Part shown: piece after piece, positions 17,173-25,253 of the stretch
Layout of the letters: each line of letters begins with the position of its first letter
How positions within the stretch are numbered: position 1 is the first letter of the stretch
NCBI GenBank assembly: GCA_036308445.1
Contig: JAXJVS010000048.1
Location: forward strand, 1 to 64,000
DNA length: 64,000 bases
From: MGBC113645 sp036308445
GTDB taxonomy: Bacteria > Bacillota_I > Bacilli_A > Erysipelotrichales > Coprobacillaceae
Direction: 5' to 3'
Notes under the pieces: generated by a model
What the model was told of the DNA's origin: nothing
The model's database searches: none
Seen by the model: the letters and a program-made list of their open reading frames with translations, nothing else
Program-made: the position numbers and the translations under genes

Positions 17173-17250
17173 AGCATATTTTTCTAAAAAAAGAGTACAC
17201 TTATCATAGGAATTTTGTTATAGTAGTATTGTAAAAGGGGAGATATGTAA

Positions 17251-18099
17251 ATGGAAAATATAGAAGTTGTTATTGTTACAGGAATGTCTGGAGCTGGAAA
17301 GACATCAGCTATGGCTGTTTTTGAAAATCTGGGATATCAATGTTTAGATAATTATCCAGTGGCTTTACTTAAGGAATTTGGTGAATTGCTTAAAACAACT
17401 ACTGATTATACAAAAGTTGCAATGGCAGTTACATTAGGTGATGCATTGTTTGCAATTCGTATCTTATCTAATCTTGATTGGGTTGATTTATCAGTTGTCT
17501 TTTTAGATTGTGATGATAAAACACTTTTAACTAGATATAAATTTACGAGAAGATCTCATCCATTAATGATAAAAAATGTTGTTTCATCATTAATTGAAGG
17601 TATAGAATATGAAAGAAAGCAAGCTGAACCAATAGAGAAGTTAGCAAATATTACTATTGATACAACTTTATTAAAACCAAAGAAATTACAAGATAAAATA
17701 GAATCTTCATTTCATAAAGGAAGTCAAGAGATATTTAGAGTAAGTTTTGTATCTTTTGGATACAAACATGGGGTACCAAAAGATGCAGATTTATTATTAG
17801 ATGTACGCTTTTTACCAAATCCTTTTTATGAAGAAAGTTTAAGAAGTTTAACTGGTAATGATAAAGCAGTTTATGACTATGTTATGGAAAAAGAAGAAAC
17901 TCAGGAGTTTATTAGAAGAACGACTGAATATTTTAATTATTTAATTAAGGAATATGAAAAAGAGGGGAAGATGTCATTGATTATAGGTATTGGCTGTACA
18001 GGTGGACAACATCGCTCTGTAACGCTTACGAATTATTTAGCAGATTACTATAGTCAATATTATCAGGTTTATAAATGGCATAGAGATGCTGATCATTAA
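17251..18099 (+). CDS. rapZ: RNase adapter / nucleotide-binding protein RapZ (YvcJ)
   Basis: 282 residues. P-loop GMSGAGKT is at 11-18, then FLDCDD and TRRSHPL, and the C-terminal RapZ domain with VSFGYKHGVP, LDVRFLPNPFY and GCTGGQHRSV. In enterics RapZ binds GlmZ and senses glucosamine-6-phosphate; in Bacillus YvcJ is a GTP/ATP-binding protein affecting competence. It is followed 11 bases later by whiA. The yvcK/mgfK gene that usually lies between the two is absent here. Confidence 0.95.
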   Translation: MENIEVVIVTGMSGAGKTSAMAVFENLGYQCLDNYPVALLKEFGELLKTTTDYTKVAMAVTLGDALFAIRILSNLDWVDLSVVFLDCDDKTLLTRYKFTRRSHPLMIKNVVSSLIEGIEYERKQAEPIEKLANITIDTTLLKPKKLQDKIESSFHKGSQEIFRVSFVSFGYKHGVPKDADLLLDVRFLPNPFYEESLRSLTGNDKAVYDYVMEKEETQEFIRRTTEYFNYLIKEYEKEGKMSLIIGIGCTGGQHRSVTLTNYLADYYSQYYQVYKWHRDADH

Positions 18100-18110
18100 G
18101 GAGTGAGATT

Positions 18111-19058
18111 GTGTTATCTTTTTCAAGAGAAGTTAAAGAGGAAATAGTTTTTAATGAATTTGAACCAAGTTGTCAAAAGGCATTACTTTGTGCATTGATT
18201 AAAGTAGTAGGTACTTTGTCATTAAATCAAAGTGGTTTATCTCTTACAATTAGAACAGAGAATGCTAAAATTGCATCTAAGGCTCATAAAATATTGAAAG
18301 AATTATATCAGCCACATATTGAATTTATGGTTTCAAGAAAAATGAAACTAAAAAAGAATAATGTGTATATATTGAAGATTTCTAAGGCAAGGGAAATATT
18401 AGATGATTTACATCTCATGGAAGGATTATCATTTAATCAGTTTCCAGATAAAAGAATTTTAACGAAAGATGATGATATTCGTGCTTATTTAGCAGGAGTA
18501 TTCTTGAGTTGCGGTAGCGTTAATAATCCAGATACAAGTAATTATCATTTAGAGATGAGTATTAATGATGAAGATTATGCAGAATTTATTGCTGGATTGA
18601 TGAATAAGTATGAATTAAATGCTAAAATCATTAAACGAAGAAATAAGTATATAGTATATTTAAAATCAGCAGAAAAGATAGGAGACTTTTTAAGAGCAAT
18701 TGGTGCTTCTCAGTCAGTAATGAATTTTGAAATGACAAGAATAGATCGATCTATGGCTAATACAGTTAATAGATGGAATAATTGTGATATAGCAAATGAA
18801 ATGAAGGCGATGAGTGCTTCTAAACAGCAGATAGAGGATATTGCCTATGTTATGGATAAAGCTGGTTTAGAAATATTAGATGCTAAAACAAGAGAAGTTG
18901 CTTTAATCCGTTTAGAAAATCCTGAATTGACATTAAATGAATTAGCGGAAGTGTATTTAATGAAAACAGGACAAGCTATAAGTAAATCTGGTTTACATCA
19001 TCGTTTTGCAAAAATCAAAAACGAAGCTTTAAAATTAAAATCAATGGAGGAAGAGTAG
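18111..19058 (+). CDS. whiA: Sporulation/division regulator WhiA
   Basis: 315 residues with a GTG start at 18111, correctly placed after AAGGAGTGAG. The N-terminal LAGLIDADG-like fold (FSREVKEEI, then YLAGVFLSCGSVNNP) is followed by the WhiA helix-turn-helix (LTLNELAEVYLMKTGQAIS, KSGLHHRFAKI). WhiA is a DNA-binding protein that influences cell division and chromosome segregation in Firmicutes. It is co-transcribed with rapZ and the small XRE gene that follows at one base distance. Confidence 0.95.
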   Translation: MLSFSREVKEEIVFNEFEPSCQKALLCALIKVVGTLSLNQSGLSLTIRTENAKIASKAHKILKELYQPHIEFMVSRKMKLKKNNVYILKISKAREILDDLHLMEGLSFNQFPDKRILTKDDDIRAYLAGVFLSCGSVNNPDTSNYHLEMSINDEDYAEFIAGLMNKYELNAKIIKRRNKYIVYLKSAEKIGDFLRAIGASQSVMNFEMTRIDRSMANTVNRWNNCDIANEMKAMSASKQQIEDIAYVMDKAGLEILDAKTREVALIRLENPELTLNELAEVYLMKTGQAISKSGLHHRFAKIKNEALKLKSMEEE

Positions 19059-19059
19059 A

Positions 19060-19272
19060 ATGGAAACTCTAACTATTGAACAAAAATTTGGCAGAAGAAT
19101 AAAAGAATTAAGATTAAAACAAAATATTTCACAAGAAGAATTAGCTTTTAGATGTCATTTATCTAAAAATTATGTTTCTGATGTTGAAAGAGGAACAAGA
19201 AACGTCTCATTAAAAGCTATTGAAAAGTTTGCATATGGTTTAAAAGTCAAAACATCTGATTTATTTAAATAG
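19060..19272 (+). CDS. Small XRE-family HTH regulator
   Basis: 70 residues, almost entirely one Cro/C1-type helix-turn-helix: FGRRIKELRLKQNISQEEL, AFRCHLSKNYVSDVERGTRN. There is no effector domain. It begins one base after whiA with GGAGG upstream, so it is translated from the same message. Its target is unknown. Such tiny XRE proteins are also found in phage remnants, but no phage genes surround this one. Confidence 0.85.
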   Translation: METLTIEQKFGRRIKELRLKQNISQEELAFRCHLSKNYVSDVERGTRNVSLKAIEKFAYGLKVKTSDLFK

Positions 19273-19328
19273 TTCATTTTAAGTTTAAATAATTAGATTA
19301 CACTAACATTGTAAAAAGGAGTGAAACT

Positions 19329-19598
19329 ATGGGATATAGTTTTTTATACATATTATGTTTATTAGTCTTAGTGACATTTTTAATTAGAATATTTGTACCT
19401 TTTATTGTTTATTTGATTCCGGTACTATTAGTTGTTTTTGTTGTAAAATCATTAATAGATAATTCAAAAAAGAAAAAAGAACCAGAAGAAGAATATACTG
19501 AATACAAGGAAAATACTGATTATCAACATAGCTATACATCAGAAGATATTATTGATGTAGATTATACTGTTGTTGATGAAGAAAATAACACTCATTAA
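19329..19598 (+). CDS. Small membrane protein of unknown function
   Basis: 89 residues. A long hydrophobic stretch (about residues 4-42, enough for two short helices with a break near IRIFVPF) is followed by KKKK and an acidic, tyrosine-rich cytoplasmic tail (YTEYKENTDYQ). No family recognised. The RBS AAGGAGTG precedes the ATG. It stands between the whiA unit and the zinc-ribbon membrane protein, and its last codons are part of a terminator. Confidence 0.65.
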   Translation: MGYSFLYILCLLVLVTFLIRIFVPFIVYLIPVLLVVFVVKSLIDNSKKKKEPEEEYTEYKENTDYQHSYTSEDIIDVDYTVVDEENNTH

Positions 19599-19610
19599 GA
19601 GTGTTTTTTA
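19587..19610 (+). terminator. Terminator overlapping the end of the small membrane gene
   Basis: AACACTC (19587-19593) pairs with GAGTGTT (19599-19605), followed by TTTTT. The stop codon lies in the loop. Confidence 0.75.
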
Positions 19611-19625
19611 TAAAGGAGAAGAAAA

Positions 19626-20912
19626 ATGAAATGTCCAAAATGTCAAAAAGAAGTATATGATGATGCTAAGTTCTGTCCTCATTGCGGAATATCATTAGAT
19701 AGTCAATGTCCTAGATGTGGTTATACTGTTTCTACCTCTGATAGATTTTGTGCTAATTGTGGTCAAGAGTTAAAAAAACCAAAAGTAGATGACAATATAG
19801 GTGGTTATTATGTACCTATTCATCAACAAAAAGAAGAATATGTACAACCTGATTATTCTTCTATGTCTGATAATGATATGAAAGAAGATTATATAAACCA
19901 GGATAATACTTATTATGAAGTTGATAAAAAGAAAGATAAAGTCAAATGGAAATCTATTATTATTGCATTAGTTGTAGTATTACTTTTATTTGCAGGAAGC
20001 TTTATATATTTAATGGATAATAAAGATAATACGAATACAAATAATACTCAGCAACAGATAGAAAAAAATACTCCTGATGTTACTATTGCTAATAATTATT
20101 CTACTTATGTAGGTAATGTCAATTTAGAGGGCAAAGCTATTATTGATGATGATACTATCTATATGACAAATGATAAAGGATATCTTGTATCATTTGATAA
20201 GAAGTTTGAAGAGAGTAGAGTTTTGCTGGAAGAAAGTGTAAGTTATATTACAGTATATAATGATAAGATTTATTTTGCAGATGAAAATAATTATTTATCA
20301 GTGGTAGATAAGGATGGGAAGAATAAAGAAATTCTATTGTCTCAAGCTGTATATTATTTAGTGTTAAAAGATGATAGTTTATATTATCAGTTAGATCCAG
20401 ATGGTGAATCTTTATATGTTATGGATTTAAAAACAAGAAAGTCTACAAAATTAAATAATTGTAGAACATATAGTCCAAATATCAGTGATGATGCTATTTA
20501 TTATTCTAGTGGTGATGGTATTTATAAGATGAATAAGGATGGTAATGAAGATACTAGAATCATTGAAGGTAAAGTTTATAATTTATTATATGAAGATAAT
20601 AAATTATATTATATTTCTGATTATACTTTAACAATCTATAACTTAGAAACAAAAGAAACTGAAACAATTTCTAACTTACGTATGTCTATGTATAATAAGA
20701 GTGGTAAAACAATTTATGCATTTACTACAAGTGGATTAGTAAGTTATGATATAGAAAGTAAAGAAACTAAGGTTATATATGCAGGTAATGTAGATTCTTT
20801 CCAGATTATCGGTAATGTTGTTTTAATGCAATATAATGATAATTGGACAGTTATTGATAGTCAAGGAAATCAATTCTCTTTATTTGAAGAAGAAAGTGGC
20901 GATTTCATTTAA
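19626..20912 (+). CDS. Zinc-ribbon, single-pass membrane protein with DUF5050-type beta-propeller domain
   Basis: 428 residues. Two zinc ribbons occupy the N-terminus (CPKC/CPHC, residues 3-22, and CPRC/CANC, about 28-46). A polar linker and a membrane helix near 110-130 (WKSIIIALVVVLLLFAGSFI) follow. A large outside domain of repeated short strands has the pattern DDxIYYxxxxxxxIYKM, like DUF5050/WD-like propellers of Firmicutes. The topology implies zinc ribbons inside and a propeller outside, suggesting a sensor or scaffold. Actual role unknown. RBS AAAGGAG precedes the ATG. Confidence 0.75.
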   Translation: MKCPKCQKEVYDDAKFCPHCGISLDSQCPRCGYTVSTSDRFCANCGQELKKPKVDDNIGGYYVPIHQQKEEYVQPDYSSMSDNDMKEDYINQDNTYYEVDKKKDKVKWKSIIIALVVVLLLFAGSFIYLMDNKDNTNTNNTQQQIEKNTPDVTIANNYSTYVGNVNLEGKAIIDDDTIYMTNDKGYLVSFDKKFEESRVLLEESVSYITVYNDKIYFADENNYLSVVDKDGKNKEILLSQAVYYLVLKDDSLYYQLDPDGESLYVMDLKTRKSTKLNNCRTYSPNISDDAIYYSSGDGIYKMNKDGNEDTRIIEGKVYNLLYEDNKLYYISDYTLTIYNLETKETETISNLRMSMYNKSGKTIYAFTTSGLVSYDIESKETKVIYAGNVDSFQIIGNVVLMQYNDNWTVIDSQGNQFSLFEEESGDFI

Positions 20913-20931
20913 AATAACATGTTATTTTCGC

Positions 20932-20962
20932 ATAAAAAAATAGGCAATAGCCTATTTTTTTG
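20932..20962. terminator. Terminator after the propeller gene
   Basis: TAGGC (20941-20945) and GCCTA (20950-20954) extend through flanking A and T runs. A further palindrome, AAAATAACATGTTATTTT, sits at 20911-20928. Confidence 0.75.
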
Positions 20963-20998
20963 TTTATAACTTTATTGTGTGAGCTTTCATTTTTATAG

Positions 20999-22372
20999 TT
21001 ATTCTGTAACTACAATACCATTTTCTTCATCTAATTTTTGTTTTTCCATTAATTTAAAGAATGGATAATATATAATCATATCTAAAATAATTAATCCTAT
21101 AACAAGTATACCGGCTTTAATATCCATACATCCTAAAGCAGCACCTAATGGAGCAGGAGTAGTCCATGGTGTTTCGATAACACCTCTACCAATGATATTA
21201 AAGTACATTGCTGCATAAGTGATAATTGAATTAATAACTGGTACAAAAACAAATGGAATTATCATTAATGGATTTAATACCATAGGTAATCCAAAGATAA
21301 TAGGTTCATTAATATTAAAGATAGCTGGACCAATAGATAATCTACCTAAAGTCTTTAATTCTTGAGATTTAGAACGTAATAACAATAAGCATAATCCAAA
21401 AGTAGAACCACCACCACCAAGGCAGATTACATAAGACCAGAATGGTTGTGTAAAGAAATGTTGAATAGTTGTTCCAGCAGAATAAGCAGTAAGATTAGCT
21501 TGAATATACATTTCCATGAATGGTAAACGAATAGGTTGTGTAATACTAGCACCATGTAAACCAAAGAACCAGAAGACTTGGGCAATAATAACAATTAAAC
21601 AAATACCAACTAATGAATCTAATCCAGATACTGCAGGTGCCAAAATTGTCATAATCATGCTTGGGAACAATTGTCCACTAAAGTTTTGTACAATCAATGA
21701 TAATGAATAGAAAATAATGACACATATAAATAATGGAATAATTGCATCAAAAGAAGATGTAATTGCAGGTGGAACACCTTCAGGCATTTTAATGCGAATA
21801 TCTTTCTTCATTAAGAAATGTATAATTTCTACACATCCAATAGCAACAACAATAGCTGTGAATATCCCTTTTGCATCTAAATATGTAGTAGGAATATATG
21901 AGCTAGCCATACCTAATAATTCTTCAGCTGCAACACCATCAGCAATATTTGCAATAGAAACTGCTTTTTCAATTGGTGATGAAACAAGTAAAAATACAGC
22001 TGTAGATACTATTGAAGCATTTAATGGAGCTAAATCATATTTTTTAGCTAAGTTATATGCGATAGCAAATGCGATAAACAATCCCATTAATGCCATTGTC
22101 ATGTTATATGGCATTTGAAGAACTGCTTTGTTAGCCTGTGCCCAATTGTACCAAGTCATTAACATATCACTAATAACTCCCCAATTAGGTAAAGTTTCAG
22201 GCTTTAATGGTGGTGTTGAAATAATTAAGCAAACCCCACCAAGGATAGATAATGGAATAGCGACAACCATACCATCACGAATAGAACTTAGATGTTTTTG
22301 ATTTCCAAGCTTATGAGCGATAGGAACTAAGGTTCTGTCTGCGATTTCATTAAATTTTTCCATGAAATTCAT
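20999..22372 (-). CDS. PTS cellobiose/lichenan-type IIC permease
   Basis: 457 residues with about ten membrane helices and the EIIC-Lac/Cel signature regions: MEKFNEIADRTLVPIAHKLG at the N-terminus, FFGLHGASI, and the INEPIIFGLPMVLNP region that binds the sugar. It moves a beta-glucoside or a diacetylchitobiose-like sugar with phosphorylation by IIA and IIB, neither of which is adjacent. It is divergent from the NagB-like gene, which fits an amino-sugar substrate. The shared intergenic region contains two operator-like palindromes. Confidence 0.92.
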   Translation of the reverse strand: MNFMEKFNEIADRTLVPIAHKLGNQKHLSSIRDGMVVAIPLSILGGVCLIISTPPLKPETLPNWGVISDMLMTWYNWAQANKAVLQMPYNMTMALMGLFIAFAIAYNLAKKYDLAPLNASIVSTAVFLLVSSPIEKAVSIANIADGVAAEELLGMASSYIPTTYLDAKGIFTAIVVAIGCVEIIHFLMKKDIRIKMPEGVPPAITSSFDAIIPLFICVIIFYSLSLIVQNFSGQLFPSMIMTILAPAVSGLDSLVGICLIVIIAQVFWFFGLHGASITQPIRLPFMEMYIQANLTAYSAGTTIQHFFTQPFWSYVICLGGGGSTFGLCLLLLRSKSQELKTLGRLSIGPAIFNINEPIIFGLPMVLNPLMIIPFVFVPVINSIITYAAMYFNIIGRGVIETPWTTPAPLGAALGCMDIKAGILVIGLIILDMIIYYPFFKLMEKQKLDEENGIVVTE

Positions 22373-22433
22373 AATTTATTCCCCCTTTTTTATTCAACCA
22401 CATTATAACTATTTCAATTTATCCGCTCTACTA

Positions 22434-22472
22434 ATTTCCAATTCTTAGAAAACATTCCCAAATCTTGGAAAT
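22434..22472. promoter_or_regulatory. Two operator-like palindromes, probable RpiR sites
   Basis: ATTTCCAATTCTTAGAAAA (22434-22452) and ATTCCCAAATCTTGGAAAT (22454-22472) start 20 bp apart between the divergent PTS IIC and NagB-like genes. A third, perfect copy, ATTTCCTAATCTTGGAAAT, is at 23318-23336. Assignment to the RpiR regulator encoded at 24042 is inference. Confidence 0.6.
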
Positions 22473-22551
22473 GAATTGAAGAATATATATATATTAATTA
22501 TATTAATGACTGTGAGCTTTCTTTTTATAAATAAAAAATAGGAGAAAAAAG

Positions 22552-23271
22552 ATGAAACTAATTATTGAAGAAAATGAAAAAGCAATGAGTGAAAGTGCTA
22601 TGCACATTTTATTAGGAGCAATGATGCAAGATAAAAGAGTAAATATCTCTTTAACTTCTGGTCGTTCTCCAATTGAACTTTACAAAATGATGGCTCCTTT
22701 AGTTAAGGATCAAGATAAGTTCAAAGATATTGAATATTATTTATTTGATGAAGCACCATGGAATGATAAACCTTATGGTCCAAATTGGGATGAAATGCAA
22801 GAATTATTTTTCAAGGATGCAAATATTCCAGAAGAAAGAATTCATTCATTAGATTTAAATAACTGGGATAGCTTTGATAGAGAAATTGAAAGAGCTGGTG
22901 GTATTGATGTTATGGTTATTGGTTTAGGATATGATGGACATTTCTGTTCAAATGCACCTAAATGTACACCATTAGATAGTTATACTTATCTTATTGATAG
23001 AGAAGAAAGACGTAAAATATTACCTAGATATAATTCACATCCAGAAATTCCATACTCAATTACTATGGGACCAAAAAGTTTAATGAAAGTTAAACATTTA
23101 GTTATGATAGTTAATGGTAAACATAAAGCGGAAATCTTAAAGAAAATGTTAGATGAACCTATCTCAAATGAATTACCATCTACAATTTTAAAGTTACATC
23201 CTAACTTTACTGTTATTTGTGATAAGGATGCTGCATCATTATTAAACTTAGAAGATTATAAAAGATTATAA
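22552..23271 (+). CDS. NagB-like glucosamine-6-phosphate isomerase/deaminase family protein
   Basis: 239 residues of the NagB/RpiA/SOL fold: LTSGRSPIELY, YYLFDEAPW (Asp66) and GLGYDGHFCSNAP (Asp128, His130), the last standing for the NagB motif GIGxDGHIAFNEP. The differences (HFCSNAP rather than HIAFNEP) place it in a side branch, so deamination of glucosamine-6-phosphate is likely but another phosphosugar is possible. It is divergent from the PTS IIC gene and close to an RpiR regulator, suggesting one sugar-use locus. Confidence 0.82.
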   Translation: MKLIIEENEKAMSESAMHILLGAMMQDKRVNISLTSGRSPIELYKMMAPLVKDQDKFKDIEYYLFDEAPWNDKPYGPNWDEMQELFFKDANIPEERIHSLDLNNWDSFDREIERAGGIDVMVIGLGYDGHFCSNAPKCTPLDSYTYLIDREERRKILPRYNSHPEIPYSITMGPKSLMKVKHLVMIVNGKHKAEILKKMLDEPISNELPSTILKLHPNFTVICDKDAASLLNLEDYKRL

Positions 23272-23276
23272 TCATT

Positions 23277-23303
23277 AAGAGAAGTTCTACTTCTCTTTTT
23301 TTC
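23277..23303 (+). terminator. Terminator after the NagB-like gene
   Basis: AAGAGAAGT (23277-23285) and ACTTCTCTT (23289-23297) form a 9-bp stem followed by a T run. Confidence 0.85.
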
Positions 23304-23317
23304 ATGATTTGGAAAAG

Positions 23318-23336
23318 ATTTCCTAATCTTGGAAAT
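23318..23336. promoter_or_regulatory. Operator-like palindrome upstream of the RDD-RpiR genes
   Basis: ATTTCCTAATCTTGGAAAT is a perfect 6-bp inverted repeat with a 7-base spacer. It differs at two positions from the copy at 22454. A half-site GGAAAA lies 20 bp upstream, mirroring the tandem arrangement at the PTS promoter. Confidence 0.6.
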
Positions 23337-23389
23337 TAATAGGATTTGATTGTAAACATTGTTATACTTCAAATAAGGATGTGTTAATA

Positions 23390-23965
23390 ATGAAAAAAAA
23401 GAAAATGAAAATATATCAAGATAAAATCGAGAAAAGTGAGATAAGAGTCAGAAGACTAGTTGCTTTAGTTATAGACTGGTATTTAACCAGTGTTTTCTCA
23501 GCTATACCAATTACCTTTTTTTTAAGAGAGACAGATCGTCTACAAACTTCTATGTTTGATTTCTCCACCTATAATTATTCAACTAGTCTTTTTCTTGTTT
23601 TTTTTAATATTATTGTTTTTATTATTTATTATATGATTATTCCAATGTACATATGGAAAGGACAGACTTTAGGTAAGAAAGTCTGTAAGATTAAAGTTGT
23701 AAAAGATAATCTCGAAGATGTTAATTTTGTAAGTCTATTAAAAAGAGAATTGATAGGTCAAACAATTATTGAAGGAGGAATAGTCAACAGTGCTTCTTCA
23801 CTAAGACAGCTTTTATCAATTTTTGGTTATGCTAGTTTCTTAAAGTGTGTACAATACATTGCATATGGATTAACTGTATTATCTATTGTTTATGCTTGTT
23901 TTCATCCATTGATGCAATGTTTTCATGATAAACTAGCTCATACTATTGTTATAAAACAGAAATAA
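23390..23965 (+). CDS. RDD-family membrane protein
   Basis: 191 residues from the ATG at 23390; the GTG at 23381 overlaps the AAGGATG RBS. The RDD pattern is visible: RRLVALVIDWYLTSVFSAIP (Arg...Asp), a middle membrane segment, and WKGQTLGKKVCKIKVV, then a late HDKLAHTIVI. RDD proteins are small membrane proteins of uncertain function; some act as Na+/H+ antiporters. It sits between the NagB-like gene and the RpiR regulator, behind the operator-like site. Confidence 0.82.
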   Translation: MKKKKMKIYQDKIEKSEIRVRRLVALVIDWYLTSVFSAIPITFFLRETDRLQTSMFDFSTYNYSTSLFLVFFNIIVFIIYYMIIPMYIWKGQTLGKKVCKIKVVKDNLEDVNFVSLLKRELIGQTIIEGGIVNSASSLRQLLSIFGYASFLKCVQYIAYGLTVLSIVYACFHPLMQCFHDKLAHTIVIKQK

Positions 23966-24041
23966 AATTTTTGCTTTATATAGATTCATTGTTTTGATTA
24001 TTATTTTATACTATATTGATAATATCAAGAGAGGTGTTAAT

Positions 24042-24845
24042 ATGTTTAACCTTATCATTATTTTATTATCTACAATAAATAGCGAACCAAAAGATTCTAA
24101 TAATTATAAAATAGCTAAATATCTCATTGAAAATATAAAGAGCTTAGATGACTGTACACTAACAGAGCTAGCGAGAAAATGTTATGTATCTAATTCTAGT
24201 ATTTCTCGTTTTTGTAGAGATATAGGATTAAAAGATTTTAATGATCTAAAGAAACAAGTTGCTATTTTTCCTATGCAATATAAACAATTGGCAGAGAAAT
24301 TTAATTTTAAAGAGTATGATGAGAATTCTTTGAGTCATTCTTATATTTTAAGTATTATTGATAATCTTAAACATATGATAGCATCTTCTACATTGGATAA
24401 TGATATTATTTCATTAGTTAATGATATTAAGAATTATAAGAATGTAGCTGCTTTTGGGTATATGCAATCAGAAAATGTGGCTTTAAATCTTCAGTATGAT
24501 CTTCAAACAAGTCGTAAAGCTATTTTTACATGTATTAAATTTGTTGATCAGGCTAATTATATAGAAAGTGCTGATAGCGATACTTTAATCATTATCTTTT
24601 CTGAATCAGGCTCTTATTTTGATCGTGTTTTTCCTAGAAAGAAACCTTTTAAGAATTTACACACGAAACCTAAAATATGTATGATTACATCTAATTATGC
24701 AATTCAATATCCATATATTGATATGTATATTCGTTATTCAAGTCGCAATGATTATGCGAGTCATCCATATCCTTTAATGGTAATAGCAGATTTGATTTGT
24801 ATTCAATATGCTAAATTAGTTGAAAAAGAAAACTATGAACAATGA
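24042..24845 (+). CDS. RpiR-family transcriptional regulator
   Basis: About 267 residues from the ATG at 24042, with AAGAGAGGTG upstream; an earlier in-frame ATG at 23994 lacks an RBS. The N-terminal helix-turn-helix (LTELARKCYVSNSSISRFCR, DIGLKDFNDLKKQV) is followed by a SIS domain (AAFGYMQSENVALNLQYDL, LIIIFSESGSYFD). It probably senses a phosphosugar and controls the PTS IIC / NagB-like genes through the repeated palindromes at 22434-22472 and 23318-23336. It resembles the truncated RpiR at the window start. Confidence 0.85.
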   Translation: MFNLIIILLSTINSEPKDSNNYKIAKYLIENIKSLDDCTLTELARKCYVSNSSISRFCRDIGLKDFNDLKKQVAIFPMQYKQLAEKFNFKEYDENSLSHSYILSIIDNLKHMIASSTLDNDIISLVNDIKNYKNVAAFGYMQSENVALNLQYDLQTSRKAIFTCIKFVDQANYIESADSDTLIIIFSESGSYFDRVFPRKKPFKNLHTKPKICMITSNYAIQYPYIDMYIRYSSRNDYASHPYPLMVIADLICIQYAKLVEKENYEQ

Positions 24846-24856
24846 AAATAAACTGC

Positions 24857-24886
24857 GAGAAGATGACTTGATAATCTTCTTTTTTA
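24857..24886 (+). terminator. Terminator after the RpiR gene
   Basis: AGAAGAT (24858-24864) pairs with ATCTTCT (24874-24880), followed by TTTTT. Confidence 0.8.
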
Positions 24887-24890
24887 TAAT

Positions 24891-25082
24891 CTAATAGTAG
24901 GTAATAAAAATCTACTATGAGATTTTGTACTAATAATGACCTGGTAACTCAGGTTATATAATGTAAGATAAGAACTGGAAGAAAATGTAGGAACAAAAGT
25001 CCATTTGTATTCACCTCCCTTTAAAAGGGAAGTGACACCTCAGATTGCATTATAGAATAAGTAAAACTTTGTTTACTTTTGA
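24891..25082 (+). ncRNA. Candidate structured RNA upstream of murF (unassigned)
   Basis: The gap between the RpiR gene and murF (about 400 bases) has no reading frame but several clean hairpins. These are ATAGTAG/CTACTAT (24894/24912), ACCTG/CAGGT (24939/24950), and a long-range helix ATAATGTAA/TTGCATTAT (24958/25045) enclosing a 10-bp stem, TCAC-TCCCTT/AAGGGA-GTGA (25011-25035). A weak terminator-like hairpin, AAGTAAA/TTTACTT, ends at 25078. Strand is assumed from neighbours. It matches no RNA family I can name; a 6S-like RNA or a leader is possible. Confidence 0.4.
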
Positions 25083-25148
25083 GTTCATTTTATTGACTTA
25101 CTTAATTCGTTAATCGTATTATGTATTTTATATAAGTTTGTTATTTAT

Positions 25149-25178
25149 GAAGAAGATATTAACAATCTTCTTTTCTTT
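25149..25178 (+). terminator. Terminator hairpin between the structured region and murF
   Basis: AAGAAGAT (25150-25157) pairs with ATCTTCTT (25165-25172), followed by T-rich sequence. A promoter-like pair, TTGACT (25093-25098) and TATTAT (25117-25122), lies just upstream, so a very short transcript could be made here. Confidence 0.6.
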
Positions 25179-25253
25179 TGCATAATTTAGTATAAAGGCA
25201 TATTTTTTTTAGAACAAAAGTGATATAATGGGGAAAGAAAAGTGGGGATATTT

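Noticed and set aside
21516..22118. Plus-strand frames inside the PTS IIC gene
   Set aside because: They are antisense shadows of a membrane-protein gene; hydrophilic, low-complexity products without RBS.
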